This document shows positions 8,613 through 17,123 of a stretch of 49,714 nucleotides of DNA, one piece after another (position 1 is the first letter of the stretch; each line of letters opens with the position of its first letter). The notes beneath the pieces were generated by a model. That model did no database searches. It had not been told where the DNA came from and saw nothing but the letters and a program-made list of their open reading frames with translations. The stretch is from GCA-002728855 sp036340635 (GTDB taxonomy: Bacteria > Bacteroidota > Bacteroidia > Flavobacteriales > Flavobacteriaceae): positions 1-49,714 of the forward strand of contig JAYYYF010000008.1 in assembly GCA_036340635.1 (NCBI GenBank), given 5' to 3'. The position numbers and the translations under genes are program-made.

Positions 8613-10130
8613 TTATGAGGTTAATTCAATTAATTTTTTCGACTTGATAATTTCAATTGCATTGTCAATGTCCTTAGTAAATATTTTATCATTTTCACAA
8701 TGGTCAATTTTGGAACGGATATAATCATAACATTTATCGATCTTTTTACCAGATTTTAAAGGCTTATGATAATCTAGTGCCTGAGTAGAACATATAAGTT
8801 CAATTGCCAAAATTTTTTCTAAATTCTCTAAAACTTTTAAAAATTTGACTGCTCCAATCGATCCCATGCTGACGTGATCTTCCTGCCCTAAAGATGTAGT
8901 TATAGAATCTGCACTCGTTGGGAAACACAAATTTTTATTTTCACTAGCTAATGCTGCAGAAGTATATTGCAAAATCATAAATCCTGAATTAACCCCTGTT
9001 TTTTTAACCAACAACTTAGGAACCACTTCACTGCCCTCAAGTAATAGAAAGATACGTCTGTCAGAAATATTACCAATTTCTGAAGCAGCAATAATATTAT
9101 AATCTATTGGCATAGCGATTGGCTGCCCATGGAAATTTCCTCCACTTATAATCTCATTTTGACTTACAACTATGGGATTATCAGTAACTGAATTTAACTC
9201 TATTTCTAAAGATTTTTTTAAATGGAAATAAGCATCCCAACTTGCTCCATGAACCTGAGGAATACATCTAATAGAATATGGGTCTTGAACTTTATCACAA
9301 TCCTTATGAGAACTCAAAATTTCAGAATCGATCAATAATTCATTAATCCTATTATTTACAATATGGGATCCTTTGTAAGGTCTTAACTTTTGTATTTTTT
9401 CACTAAAAGGTTTTATAGAACTTTTTGTTGCCTCTATTGTAAACGCTGAAATAATATCTGCATTAATTAAACAATTTTTAAAGCTTTCTATCGCAAAACA
9501 GGTGAATGCAGAGATAAATTGCGTCCCATTTATTAATGCAAGACCTTCTTTTTCTTTTAACTTTAAAGGAGATTTATTCTGATCAAGTAAAAGTTTTTTA
9601 GTTTCTACTTTTTCACCATTATATACCACTAGTCCTTCACCAATTAGAGGCAAAAACAAATGTGCTAAAGGAGCCAAATCACCTGAAGCACCAACTGATC
9701 CTTGTGATGGAACTACCGGGATAATGTCTTGTTTAATATGCCACAAAATTCTATCTATTACTTCAATTCTAATCCCAGAAAACCCCTTACACAATGAATG
9801 AACTTTAAGGATTAGCATTAATTTAGAAATTTCAACAGGTATATTTTCTCCCACTCCAACTGCATGACTTTTTAACAAGTTTTCTTGCAATAAAATAGAA
9901 TCTTCTCTAGAAATAATAGTGCTACAAAGAGTCCCTATACCAGTATTTAAGCCATAAATTTTTTCGTTAGATTCTATCATACTCTCTACATTCTCTCTTG
10001 AACTATTTATCTTTTCTAATTCTTTTTCACCTATACAAGTATCTATTTCCCCATTCAATATTTTCATAGCTAAGTCACTATTAAGTTCCTCTTTACCGAA
10101 TAAAAATTTTTTCGTCTTCATAAATACCAT
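8613..10130 (-). CDS. hutH: Histidine ammonia-lyase
   Basis: This enzyme removes ammonia from L-histidine to give urocanate, the first committed step of the pathway. The self-made MIO electrophile comes from the Ala-Ser-Gly triad, visible as G-A-S-G-D-L-A-P-L-A-H around residue 148. The substrate-side motifs Y-G-L-N-T-G-I-G and the downstream Q-D-P-Y-S and Q-E-D-H-V-S motifs are also present. I start it at the ATG at 10130; a second in-frame ATG at 10121 is equally plausible, and a TTG at 10133 is less likely. It is the first gene of the hut operon, 100 bases from the divergent GH3 gene. No hut regulator is encoded nearby. Confidence 0.96.
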   Translation of the reverse strand: MVFMKTKKFLFGKEELNSDLAMKILNGEIDTCIGEKELEKINSSRENVESMIESNEKIYGLNTGIGTLCSTIISREDSILLQENLLKSHAVGVGENIPVEISKLMLILKVHSLCKGFSGIRIEVIDRILWHIKQDIIPVVPSQGSVGASGDLAPLAHLFLPLIGEGLVVYNGEKVETKKLLLDQNKSPLKLKEKEGLALINGTQFISAFTCFAIESFKNCLINADIISAFTIEATKSSIKPFSEKIQKLRPYKGSHIVNNRINELLIDSEILSSHKDCDKVQDPYSIRCIPQVHGASWDAYFHLKKSLEIELNSVTDNPIVVSQNEIISGGNFHGQPIAMPIDYNIIAASEIGNISDRRIFLLLEGSEVVPKLLVKKTGVNSGFMILQYTSAALASENKNLCFPTSADSITTSLGQEDHVSMGSIGAVKFLKVLENLEKILAIELICSTQALDYHKPLKSGKKIDKCYDYIRSKIDHCENDKIFTKDIDNAIEIIKSKKLIELTS

Positions 10131-10230
10131 CAAAGTTGACTAAATATACAAAAATTGGGAGCTATTATAATTGAAAATAAAAGTGCTGATCTTTTAAAAT
10201 GTTTAAATTAGTTTTAAAATATTTTTCTAT

Positions 10231-12183
10231 ATGAAAAAGGTTGTTAAGGGTTTCATCTATAGTTTTTTGTTAATACTCGGATTTCTTATTATTTCCGTTA
10301 CAGTATTTTATGTTAAAAAGTCAATTGCTAAGATTAATAATTATAAACTTCTAGGAAAAGAAGCTCCCTTATTAGTTAAAAACAGATATGCTTATAGAGA
10401 TTTAAATAAGAATGGGGAATTGGATGTTTATGAAGATAAAAATCAATCGATTGATAAAAGAATAGATGACCTAATTTCACAGATGACCATCGAAGAAAAA
10501 GCAGGTTCAATGTTTATAAATATGATAGGAGTAAATAAAGATGGAACACTAATGGAGATTCCTTCCTTTTCAGATCCTTTCAGTTTCTTAATGGGATCAA
10601 CCTCAGAAATGGTTCTTATAAAGAAAATGAATCATTTTAATATACGTGCATCACATTCCAAAGAAAATATGTTAAAATGGTACAATTCAATTCAAAAAAT
10701 GGGAGAACAAACCCGCTTGGGAATCCCTATTACTATTGCATCTGATCCTAGACATGGGGTGAAAAATGAGTTTGGGGCATCCATCTATACTCCTTATTTT
10801 TCAAAATGGCCTTCAGCTCTTGGTTTAGGCGCAATAGGAGATTCATTATTGGTCAAAGAATATGGGGACATTGTTCGGCAAGAATATAAAGCAATAGGAA
10901 TAAAAATGGCTTTGGGTCCCATGGCTGATATTGCTACAGAACCTAGGTGGACTAGAATCAATGGAACTTTTGGTGAAAATGCGGAAACCAATGCAAAACT
11001 TACAGCGGCTTATATACGAGGAATACAAGGAGATACTATTGGAAAACATTCTGTTGCAGCAATGGTAAAACATTTTCCAGGATCTGGTGCTGTAGATGGA
11101 GGAAAAGACACTCACTTTCCTCCTGGATATCAATCCTACAAAGGAAATAATTTTGAATATCATTTAATCCCTTTTGAAGCTGCTTTTGAAGTGGGTGTTT
11201 CATCTGTAATGCCTTTTTATAGTATCGCCAAAGGGATTACAACAGAAGATGTTGGTGCAGCATTTAATAAAGAAATTATAACAAGTCTTTTACGCGAGCG
11301 TTACAATTTTGATGGTATTATCTGTTCTGATTGGGCCCTTATCACAGATACAAAACTTTTAGGGATTCTTTTTAAGCCGGCATCTGCGCACGGAGTTGAA
11401 CATTTAAATTCTGAGGAGCGTTTGGAAAAAATATTGAAAGCCGGAGTAGATTTAATTGGTGGGGAATCCCTTAGTATATCTTTGTCGAAGCTTATCAAAT
11501 CTGATGTTATATCAGAAGAACGTATCAATGAATCATTACGTAGGATTATGAGAGAAAAATTTAGACTAGGTCTTTTTGACAAACCCTATCTAGAGGAAAA
11601 AGACTTGGCTGTTTTTAATAATTCTAAATCTATAGCAAAAGGAATAGAAGCACAGAAGAGGTCCTTGGTTTTACTAAAAAACGAAAATAACATTTTGCCA
11701 CTTAATCAAAAAACAAAGATTTATCTTCATGGATTTAGCTCATCAATCAATTCAAAAATAAATATTGCCTCTTTAAAAGACGCAGACGTTATTATTGCCA
11801 AACTCACAACACCTGAAGGCGAAGCAATCGAGGCGAAGTCTATAATGGAAAAACTTTTTGGGGGAGGACGCCTAGATTATAGCAGTGAAGTATTAGAAGA
11901 ATTGATACCTCTTTTTAAATCAAAGCCAACTATAATTGTAGCTACAATCCAGCGCCCAATTATTCTCACTGAAATAGAAGAAGTATCTAAAGCAATGATT
12001 GCCAATTTTGATGTTGCGGATGATTTGATTTTAAAATTGATCTTCGGTGATTTTTCACCTACTGGGAAACTTCCATTACAGATGCCTTCCTCTATGAAAT
12101 CTGTTCTTGAACAAAATGAAGACGTGCCTTTTGATTCCAAAAATGCTCTTTTCGAATATGGCCATGGATTGACTTATGATTAA
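10231..12183 (+). CDS. Glycoside hydrolase family 3 protein, membrane-anchored
   Basis: The 650-residue protein has one N-terminal membrane segment (about 7-28) that acts as an uncleaved anchor or signal, placing the enzyme in the periplasm. An EF-hand-like loop D-L-N-K-N-G-E-L-D-V-Y-E-D (about 57-69) precedes the catalytic barrel. The barrel shows S-D-P-R-H-G-V (171-177), K-H-F-P-G-S-G, and I-C-S-D-W with the expected nucleophile Asp367. A shortened GH3 C-terminal domain follows (K-R-S-L-V-L-L-K-N onwards, ending E-Y-G-H-G-L-T-Y); no FnIII domain is seen. The family contains beta-glucosidases, xylosidases and related exo-enzymes; specificity cannot be called here. No SusC/SusD pair or other carbohydrate genes accompany it. 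Confidence 0.9.
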   Translation: MKKVVKGFIYSFLLILGFLIISVTVFYVKKSIAKINNYKLLGKEAPLLVKNRYAYRDLNKNGELDVYEDKNQSIDKRIDDLISQMTIEEKAGSMFINMIGVNKDGTLMEIPSFSDPFSFLMGSTSEMVLIKKMNHFNIRASHSKENMLKWYNSIQKMGEQTRLGIPITIASDPRHGVKNEFGASIYTPYFSKWPSALGLGAIGDSLLVKEYGDIVRQEYKAIGIKMALGPMADIATEPRWTRINGTFGENAETNAKLTAAYIRGIQGDTIGKHSVAAMVKHFPGSGAVDGGKDTHFPPGYQSYKGNNFEYHLIPFEAAFEVGVSSVMPFYSIAKGITTEDVGAAFNKEIITSLLRERYNFDGIICSDWALITDTKLLGILFKPASAHGVEHLNSEERLEKILKAGVDLIGGESLSISLSKLIKSDVISEERINESLRRIMREKFRLGLFDKPYLEEKDLAVFNNSKSIAKGIEAQKRSLVLLKNENNILPLNQKTKIYLHGFSSSINSKINIASLKDADVIIAKLTTPEGEAIEAKSIMEKLFGGGRLDYSSEVLEELIPLFKSKPTIIVATIQRPIILTEIEEVSKAMIANFDVADDLILKLIFGDFSPTGKLPLQMPSSMKSVLEQNEDVPFDSKNALFEYGHGLTYD

Positions 12184-12312
12184 AAGCAAAGAATATTTTC
12201 TTTAACCATAAATATTAACTCCGTTTTAACCATATTTTAGAAAATTCTTAACAGTTGAGTAATTAACTTTGAACAAAGCTTAATAAGTTTTTATTCTCGT
12301 TTGAATAGTTTT

Positions 12313-12358
12313 TAAACCTGTCGTGTTTCTCCAATAAAAGATAAATTTGACAGGTTTA
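12313..12358. terminator. Inverted repeat between convergent GH3 and thiolase genes, possible terminator
   Basis: Ten-base arms TAAACCTGTC (12313-12322) and GACAGGTTTA (12349-12358) surround a 26-base loop. On the plus strand a run of T follows the second arm, so it could stop GH3 transcription. The second arm includes the thiolase stop codon. The loop is long for an intrinsic terminator, so the role is uncertain. Confidence 0.4.
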
Positions 12359-13537
12359 ACTTTTTTCAGAATATCTTTTTATAATCACTGCAGAGGCTCC
12401 TCCACCACCATTGCATATCCCAGCTGCTCCATATAACCCATTTTTTTGTAAAATATGAACCAGAGAAACAACTATTCTAGCACCTGAACATCCTATTGGA
12501 TGGCCAAGAGATACAGCTCCTCCATTAATATTCATCTTATTTAAATCTATGCCTAAGATTTTGGCATTTGCTAACCCAACAACGGAAAATGCCTCATTGA
12601 TTTCAAAATAATCTATCTGATCAATTCTTAGACCTGCTTTTTTGATTGCTATTGGTAAAGCTTTGGATGGAGCAGTTGTAAAAGAGCTTGGCTCAACTGA
12701 AGCATCAGCTTGTGAAATCAAATAAGCCATAGGTTTAATCCCTAATGACAAAGCCTTTTCTTCACTCATTAAAACAACAGCTGCAGCACCATCGTTAATT
12801 GTTGATGAATTTGCGGCAGTAGCGGTACCATCTTTTGAAAATGAAGGTTTTAAATTAGAAATCTTCTCAATCAGGACATTTCTAAATTCCTCGTCTTTAT
12901 CAAAAATTAAATTTTCTCTGCCCTTTTTTATTTTTACTGATACAATCTCATCATCAAATTTCCCTTCCTCCCATGCTTTAAAACTTCTTTTATAAGATTC
13001 TATTGCAAAATTGTCTTGTTCTTCCCTTGAAATTTTATACTTTTTGGCACATTTATCAGCAAAAACTCCCATTGCTACTTGATCGAATGAATCAATTAGG
13101 CCATCGTTTTGCAGAGTATCTTTGAGTTCTAATTCACCAAATTTTTTACCTTTTCTTATGGAAACAAAATGAGGACTCATGCTCATACTCTCCATTCCAC
13201 CAGCTATTACAATTTCTGCATCACCCAATTTTATAGTCTGAACACCAAGCATAATTGATTTCATCCCCGAGGCGCAAACCTTATTTATTGTTGTACAAGG
13301 AACCGTGTTTGGTAACCCTGCATTTATAGCAACCTGTCTTGTAGGGGCTTGACCTGTGCCAGCCTGCAGAACATGACCCATAAAAACCTCATCAACTTCT
13401 AATGGATCCAATTTTATTGATGTCAATAAATCCTTGACTACAATTGCTCCCAAAGTTGTTGCCTTTATTTCAGATAGTGACCCCATAAAAGATCCTATTG
13501 GAGTCCTCTTAGCTGCAACAAGAACAACTTTTCTCAT
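12356..13537 (-). CDS. Acetyl-CoA C-acyltransferase (thiolase)
   Basis: This 393-residue thiolase catalyses reversible thiolytic cleavage of 3-ketoacyl-CoA or condensation of two acetyl-CoA. The nucleophilic Cys lies in N-K-V-C-A-S-G-M-K, the His in N-E-A-F and the second Cys in G-H-P-I-G-C-S-G-A-R, with the terminal C-N-G-G-G-G-A-S. Sequence and length resemble AtoB/PhaA-type acetyl-CoA acetyltransferases more than the trifunctional FadA type. It stands alone on the minus strand, 98 bases after the secreted-protein gene. It could supply the thiolytic step missing from the acyl-CoA operon at 27331-37202, but this is inference. Confidence 0.93.
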   Translation of the reverse strand: MRKVVLVAAKRTPIGSFMGSLSEIKATTLGAIVVKDLLTSIKLDPLEVDEVFMGHVLQAGTGQAPTRQVAINAGLPNTVPCTTINKVCASGMKSIMLGVQTIKLGDAEIVIAGGMESMSMSPHFVSIRKGKKFGELELKDTLQNDGLIDSFDQVAMGVFADKCAKKYKISREEQDNFAIESYKRSFKAWEEGKFDDEIVSVKIKKGRENLIFDKDEEFRNVLIEKISNLKPSFSKDGTATAANSSTINDGAAAVVLMSEEKALSLGIKPMAYLISQADASVEPSSFTTAPSKALPIAIKKAGLRIDQIDYFEINEAFSVVGLANAKILGIDLNKMNINGGAVSLGHPIGCSGARIVVSLVHILQKNGLYGAAGICNGGGGASAVIIKRYSEKS

Positions 13538-13588
13538 AAATTTATATTTTAAGATCTATCAAGCTGAAATAATAAGTACATCTGGCCG

Positions 13589-13616
13589 AAAATACTAGAA
13601 ATACAAATAGTATTTT
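13589..13616. repeat. Nine-base inverted repeat in the thiolase leader
   Basis: Perfect arms AAAATACTA (13589-13597) and TAGTATTTT (13608-13616) flank ten bases. The site lies between the stop of the secreted-protein gene and the thiolase start. No T-tract follows on the minus strand, so an operator or leader hairpin for the thiolase gene is as likely as a terminator. Confidence 0.35.
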
Positions 13617-13635
13617 AATAATAAGTAAACCTTAT

Positions 13636-14298
13636 TTACTCTAGATTGATTCTTTTTGTCCATATTTCGTGAAAAGGATCTCCCTTACTACTTAATCCCT
13701 TGTGATACCAATCAAAACCCTGAAGTTTATAATCAAAAATCAATTCAATACCTACCTTGTTATTATCTCTTGAAAAATATGATATTTTCTCTTTATACTT
13801 ACCGTCAATTGCATCATACTCACCACCTCCAGATCCTGAAAATCGGAAAGAAGATGTGTCAAATGCTATCCATTGGAAATACCCATCAATTAAAAATTTC
13901 ATTGTTTTTCTTGATCTATTTAAATCTCTCCTGCGCTCACCATTGTCAGTAACTCTTCCTGCCATTAACCACTTCCCTTGTAGTAATTTTTTAGGTTTTG
14001 AAATTTTAACCCACCTTTTTTGATTATTTATTATTATGGACTTAATGCTGTCATTAGAAAAATCAGAATTAAACTCCAAGTCTACTTTAATTGAATTTTC
14101 ATCTTTAGTATAAAAGCCTCCTAATGTTTTGATAAAAGTTGGAGGGTTAGACAAAAAAGAAGTCTGAATAAAATATTCATTATCCATTAAAATTCTATTT
14201 TCAATTACTTGTCCATTTTCTTCAGAAGTAAATAGATATACTTGTGAAAAAATAAAATTGGAAAAAAATATTAGCGTTGTTGTTAAAAAAAAGTTCAT
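13636..14298 (-). CDS. Secreted lipocalin-like hypothetical protein
   Basis: The 220-residue product begins with a Sec signal peptide ending near F-S-Q (about residue 19). The rest is beta-rich, with the segment L-L-Q-G-K-W-L-M-A-G-R-V (about 104-115) and a later G-K-Y motif that recall the DUF4488/lipocalin-like family of Bacteroidota. I recognise this only by pattern and am not sure of the family. No catalytic motif is visible. It starts 21 bases after the M20 hydrolase stop on the same strand and may share its transcript. Confidence 0.65.
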   Translation of the reverse strand: MNFFLTTTLIFFSNFIFSQVYLFTSEENGQVIENRILMDNEYFIQTSFLSNPPTFIKTLGGFYTKDENSIKVDLEFNSDFSNDSIKSIIINNQKRWVKISKPKKLLQGKWLMAGRVTDNGERRRDLNRSRKTMKFLIDGYFQWIAFDTSSFRFSGSGGGEYDAIDGKYKEKISYFSRDNNKVGIELIFDYKLQGFDWYHKGLSSKGDPFHEIWTKRINLE

Positions 14299-14319
14299 TT
14301 GTAAAATTAGTTTTAAAAG

Positions 14320-15738
14320 TTAATCTCTATAATTCAATGCTGGTTTTCTGTTACCAAGAAGTGGGATGTATTTGAAATCTACCCCTCGTTTAATTAAAAA
14401 CTCCTCTTTAGCTCTTTTAATTATTTCTGGCGAATCAATTAATTGCATTGCAGTTAAAGCAAGTGTTTTTGAGGCAACAATCATCCCCTTTTCTCCAATA
14501 GTTGTTCCTCCAGCGGCAACAGCCTGCCAACTATGTGCAGAGGTTCCAGGCACCCAAGTAGCAGCTCTAAATCCCACTGTAGGGACCATAAAACTAACAT
14601 CTCCTACATCAGTTGAACCTCCTGCTTTTGCTTTCATATTAAAAGGAGAAACACCTTCAACATATTCCGTTTTTAATTTTATCCCAAGAGTTTCCGATAT
14701 TTCCATAGCAAAATTTTTCTCTTGTTCATTATATTTGAAACCTCCTATTTTATTTAAATTTTCATGAACAATTCTTTGCAGAGTAATATTGTGTAGAATT
14801 TCATGTACCCCTCCTATCATTTCATATTCCATCTGAGTGTCTGTTCCTAAAGCTGCACCTTTAGCTGCATTTACAATTCTATCAAATATATTTATTACTT
14901 GATCTCTCTTTTTATGTCTTGCATAATAATAAACCTCTGCAAAATCAGGAACAACATTAGGAGCTTTACCCCCATTTGTAATAATGTAATGAATCCTTGA
15001 ACTTTCAGGAACATGTTCACGCATCATATCAACCATATGATTCATAGCTTCCACTGCGTCCAAAGCAGACCGCCCCTTTTCAGGCGACCCCGCAGCATGA
15101 GAAGATATCCCATAAAACCTGAATTTTGCTGACTTATTAGCTAAAGCAGGTCTTGGATTAGCAGAATTATTATCAGCTGCATGCCAGTGAAGCGCAACAT
15201 CTACATCATCAAATATCCCAGAGCGAACCATATAAACTTTACCTGAGCCCCCTTCTTCAGCAGGGCACCCATACAATTTTATTGTCCCCTTTTTTTTGTT
15301 ATCCTCTAAATATTTTTTTATTGCTATGGCAGCTGCAGTACTAGCTGTTCCAAAAAGGTGATGCCCGCAAGCATGACCAGCTGTACCTCCACTGGAAGAT
15401 TTATAAGGAACTGCTTTTTGAGATAACCCAGGTAAAGCATCATACTCAGCAAGTATAGCGATTACTGGTTCCCCTGAACCATAAGAGGCAACAAAAGCAG
15501 TTGGAATTTCAGCAATACCTTTATCAATTTTGAAGCCTTCACTCAGTAAAAGTTCTTGCAATAAATCACTACTCTTTTTTTCCTTGAATCCAACTTCCGC
15601 CCAAGCCCATATCTTTTTAGCAGTTTCTGTATATTGCTTTTTATCTTTGTCAATTGATTTGATTATATAATCGTAATTAATCTGAGAATAAATATTTAAA
15701 AAAAATATATTGGCAATAAAAAAACAGGTATATTTCAC
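14320..15738 (-). CDS. Exported M20 family amidohydrolase, AbgB-like
   Basis: The 472-residue protein has an N-terminal signal sequence (about 1-19), then a metallopeptidase M20D fold. Metal-binding signatures are G-H-A-C-G-H-H (about 123-129), E-E-G-G with the catalytic Glu pair, and H-W-H-A. The lid domain has the typical S-S-H-A-A-G-S-P motif. It resembles the p-aminobenzoyl-glutamate hydrolase subunit AbgB and related aminoacylases, which cleave amide-linked amino acids. The signal peptide suggests the periplasm, unlike E. coli AbgB. No AbgA partner or AbgT transporter is nearby. The start is GTG at 15738; no ATG lies upstream in frame close by. Confidence 0.85.
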   Translation of the reverse strand: MKYTCFFIANIFFLNIYSQINYDYIIKSIDKDKKQYTETAKKIWAWAEVGFKEKKSSDLLQELLLSEGFKIDKGIAEIPTAFVASYGSGEPVIAILAEYDALPGLSQKAVPYKSSSGGTAGHACGHHLFGTASTAAAIAIKKYLEDNKKKGTIKLYGCPAEEGGSGKVYMVRSGIFDDVDVALHWHAADNNSANPRPALANKSAKFRFYGISSHAAGSPEKGRSALDAVEAMNHMVDMMREHVPESSRIHYIITNGGKAPNVVPDFAEVYYYARHKKRDQVINIFDRIVNAAKGAALGTDTQMEYEMIGGVHEILHNITLQRIVHENLNKIGGFKYNEQEKNFAMEISETLGIKLKTEYVEGVSPFNMKAKAGGSTDVGDVSFMVPTVGFRAATWVPGTSAHSWQAVAAGGTTIGEKGMIVASKTLALTAMQLIDSPEIIKRAKEEFLIKRGVDFKYIPLLGNRKPALNYRD

Positions 15739-15809
15739 GTCGATTACATTTGATAATATTTATAAATTTAAGAAATTAACTATTCCTCATCCAATCTAAT
15801 TAGAGTTTT

Positions 15810-17114
15810 ATGAAGTTCAAAGTTTTTTCAATAACATATGTTTTGTGCCTCTGCCTTAATGCCCAGCAGATAACTTTTGAAGAATATGATCTTGACAATG
15901 GCCTTCATGTGATTCTACACCAAGATAATTCGATCCCTCTTGTGAACACCTCTGTATTGTATAAAGTAGGTTCAAAGGATGGCGCCTCAGATAGAACAGG
16001 ATTTGCACATTTTTTTGAACATCTATTATTTGAAGGGAGTGAAAATATCCCGCTTGGTCAATGGGATAACATTTTAAATTCAAATGGGGGTATTGGAAAT
16101 GCTGAGACTACCGATGACTACACTTATTACTTTGAAAAATTTCCATCTAATAATTTAGAGCTTTCATTATGGATGGAATCGGAAAGAATGCTTCATCCAA
16201 TAATTACAGAAAAAGAGGTACAAACCCAAAGGGAAGTTGTAAAAGAGGAGAAAAGATTGAAAGTTGAAAATAGTCCATACATGAAATGGCAAGAAAATGT
16301 AAACAAAAATATTTATAAAACTCACCCATATAAACGTCCTCCTTTTGGAGAAATGGAACATCTTGATGCTGCCAGTTTAGATGAATTTCTTGATTTTAAC
16401 AAAAAATTTTATGTCCCAAACAATGCAATTCTTGTAATTGCTGGTGACTTTGAAATTGATAAAACTAAAAAAATGATTTTTGATTATTTTGGGTCCATCC
16501 CAAAAGGTCAGGAAATAAAAAGATCTTACCCTATCGAAAAAAAAATTGACAGTCCAAGAATTGCTGAGGCTTATGATAGTAATATTCAAATTCCTGCATT
16601 ATTTATAGCCTATCTAAACCCCTCAGTTAAAAGTCGTGAAAACAGAATTATTCAAATGATTTCAGCTTATTTGTTTAATGGGAAAAGTTCTAAGATATAC
16701 AAACGTTTAGTAGATGATAAAAAAATTGCACTACAAGCAACTGCTTTAAATTTGAGTCAGGAAGATTATAGTACTTATGTTATGATTAGTCTCCCTCTTG
16801 GTGATAACTCTTTGGATTCAATAGTTGAAGAAATTGATGAAGAAATAAAGAAGATTCAAAATGATTTGATCTCTGATCGAGACTTTAAAAAATTGCAAAA
16901 CAAATTTGAACTAAATTATATAAACTCAAATTCTAATCTGGACAATATAGCTCGATCGCTTTCAGTTTATTATGCAATTCATGGAAACACTGACCTTATA
17001 AACTCTGGAATTGATATCTATAGATCAATTACAAAGGAAGAGATAAGATCAGTTGCGAAAAATTTGCTAAATAAAGACAGACGTTTAATCTTAAAATATA
17101 TGCCTCAAAAATAA
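15810..17114 (+). CDS. M16 family zinc peptidase, catalytic subunit
   Basis: The 434-residue protein has a signal peptide (about 1-19) and an inverzincin zinc site H-F-F-E-H at residues 67-71. A candidate third ligand lies near Glu147 in the R-E-V-V-K-E-E stretch, the expected distance of about 75 residues. Length fits the small two-domain M16B peptidases, which form a chamber with a non-catalytic partner. The next gene, 9 bases downstream, encodes just such a partner, so the two should work together on peptides in the periplasm. Confidence 0.93.
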   Translation: MKFKVFSITYVLCLCLNAQQITFEEYDLDNGLHVILHQDNSIPLVNTSVLYKVGSKDGASDRTGFAHFFEHLLFEGSENIPLGQWDNILNSNGGIGNAETTDDYTYYFEKFPSNNLELSLWMESERMLHPIITEKEVQTQREVVKEEKRLKVENSPYMKWQENVNKNIYKTHPYKRPPFGEMEHLDAASLDEFLDFNKKFYVPNNAILVIAGDFEIDKTKKMIFDYFGSIPKGQEIKRSYPIEKKIDSPRIAEAYDSNIQIPALFIAYLNPSVKSRENRIIQMISAYLFNGKSSKIYKRLVDDKKIALQATALNLSQEDYSTYVMISLPLGDNSLDSIVEEIDEEIKKIQNDLISDRDFKKLQNKFELNYINSNSNLDNIARSLSVYYAIHGNTDLINSGIDIYRSITKEEIRSVAKNLLNKDRRLILKYMPQK

Positions 17115-17123
17115 CATGCTTCT

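Noticed and set aside
14366..14767. Plus-strand open frame of 133 codons opposite the M20 hydrolase
   Set aside because: It mirrors the strongly conserved C-terminal part of the M20 protein; composition looks like a shadow frame.
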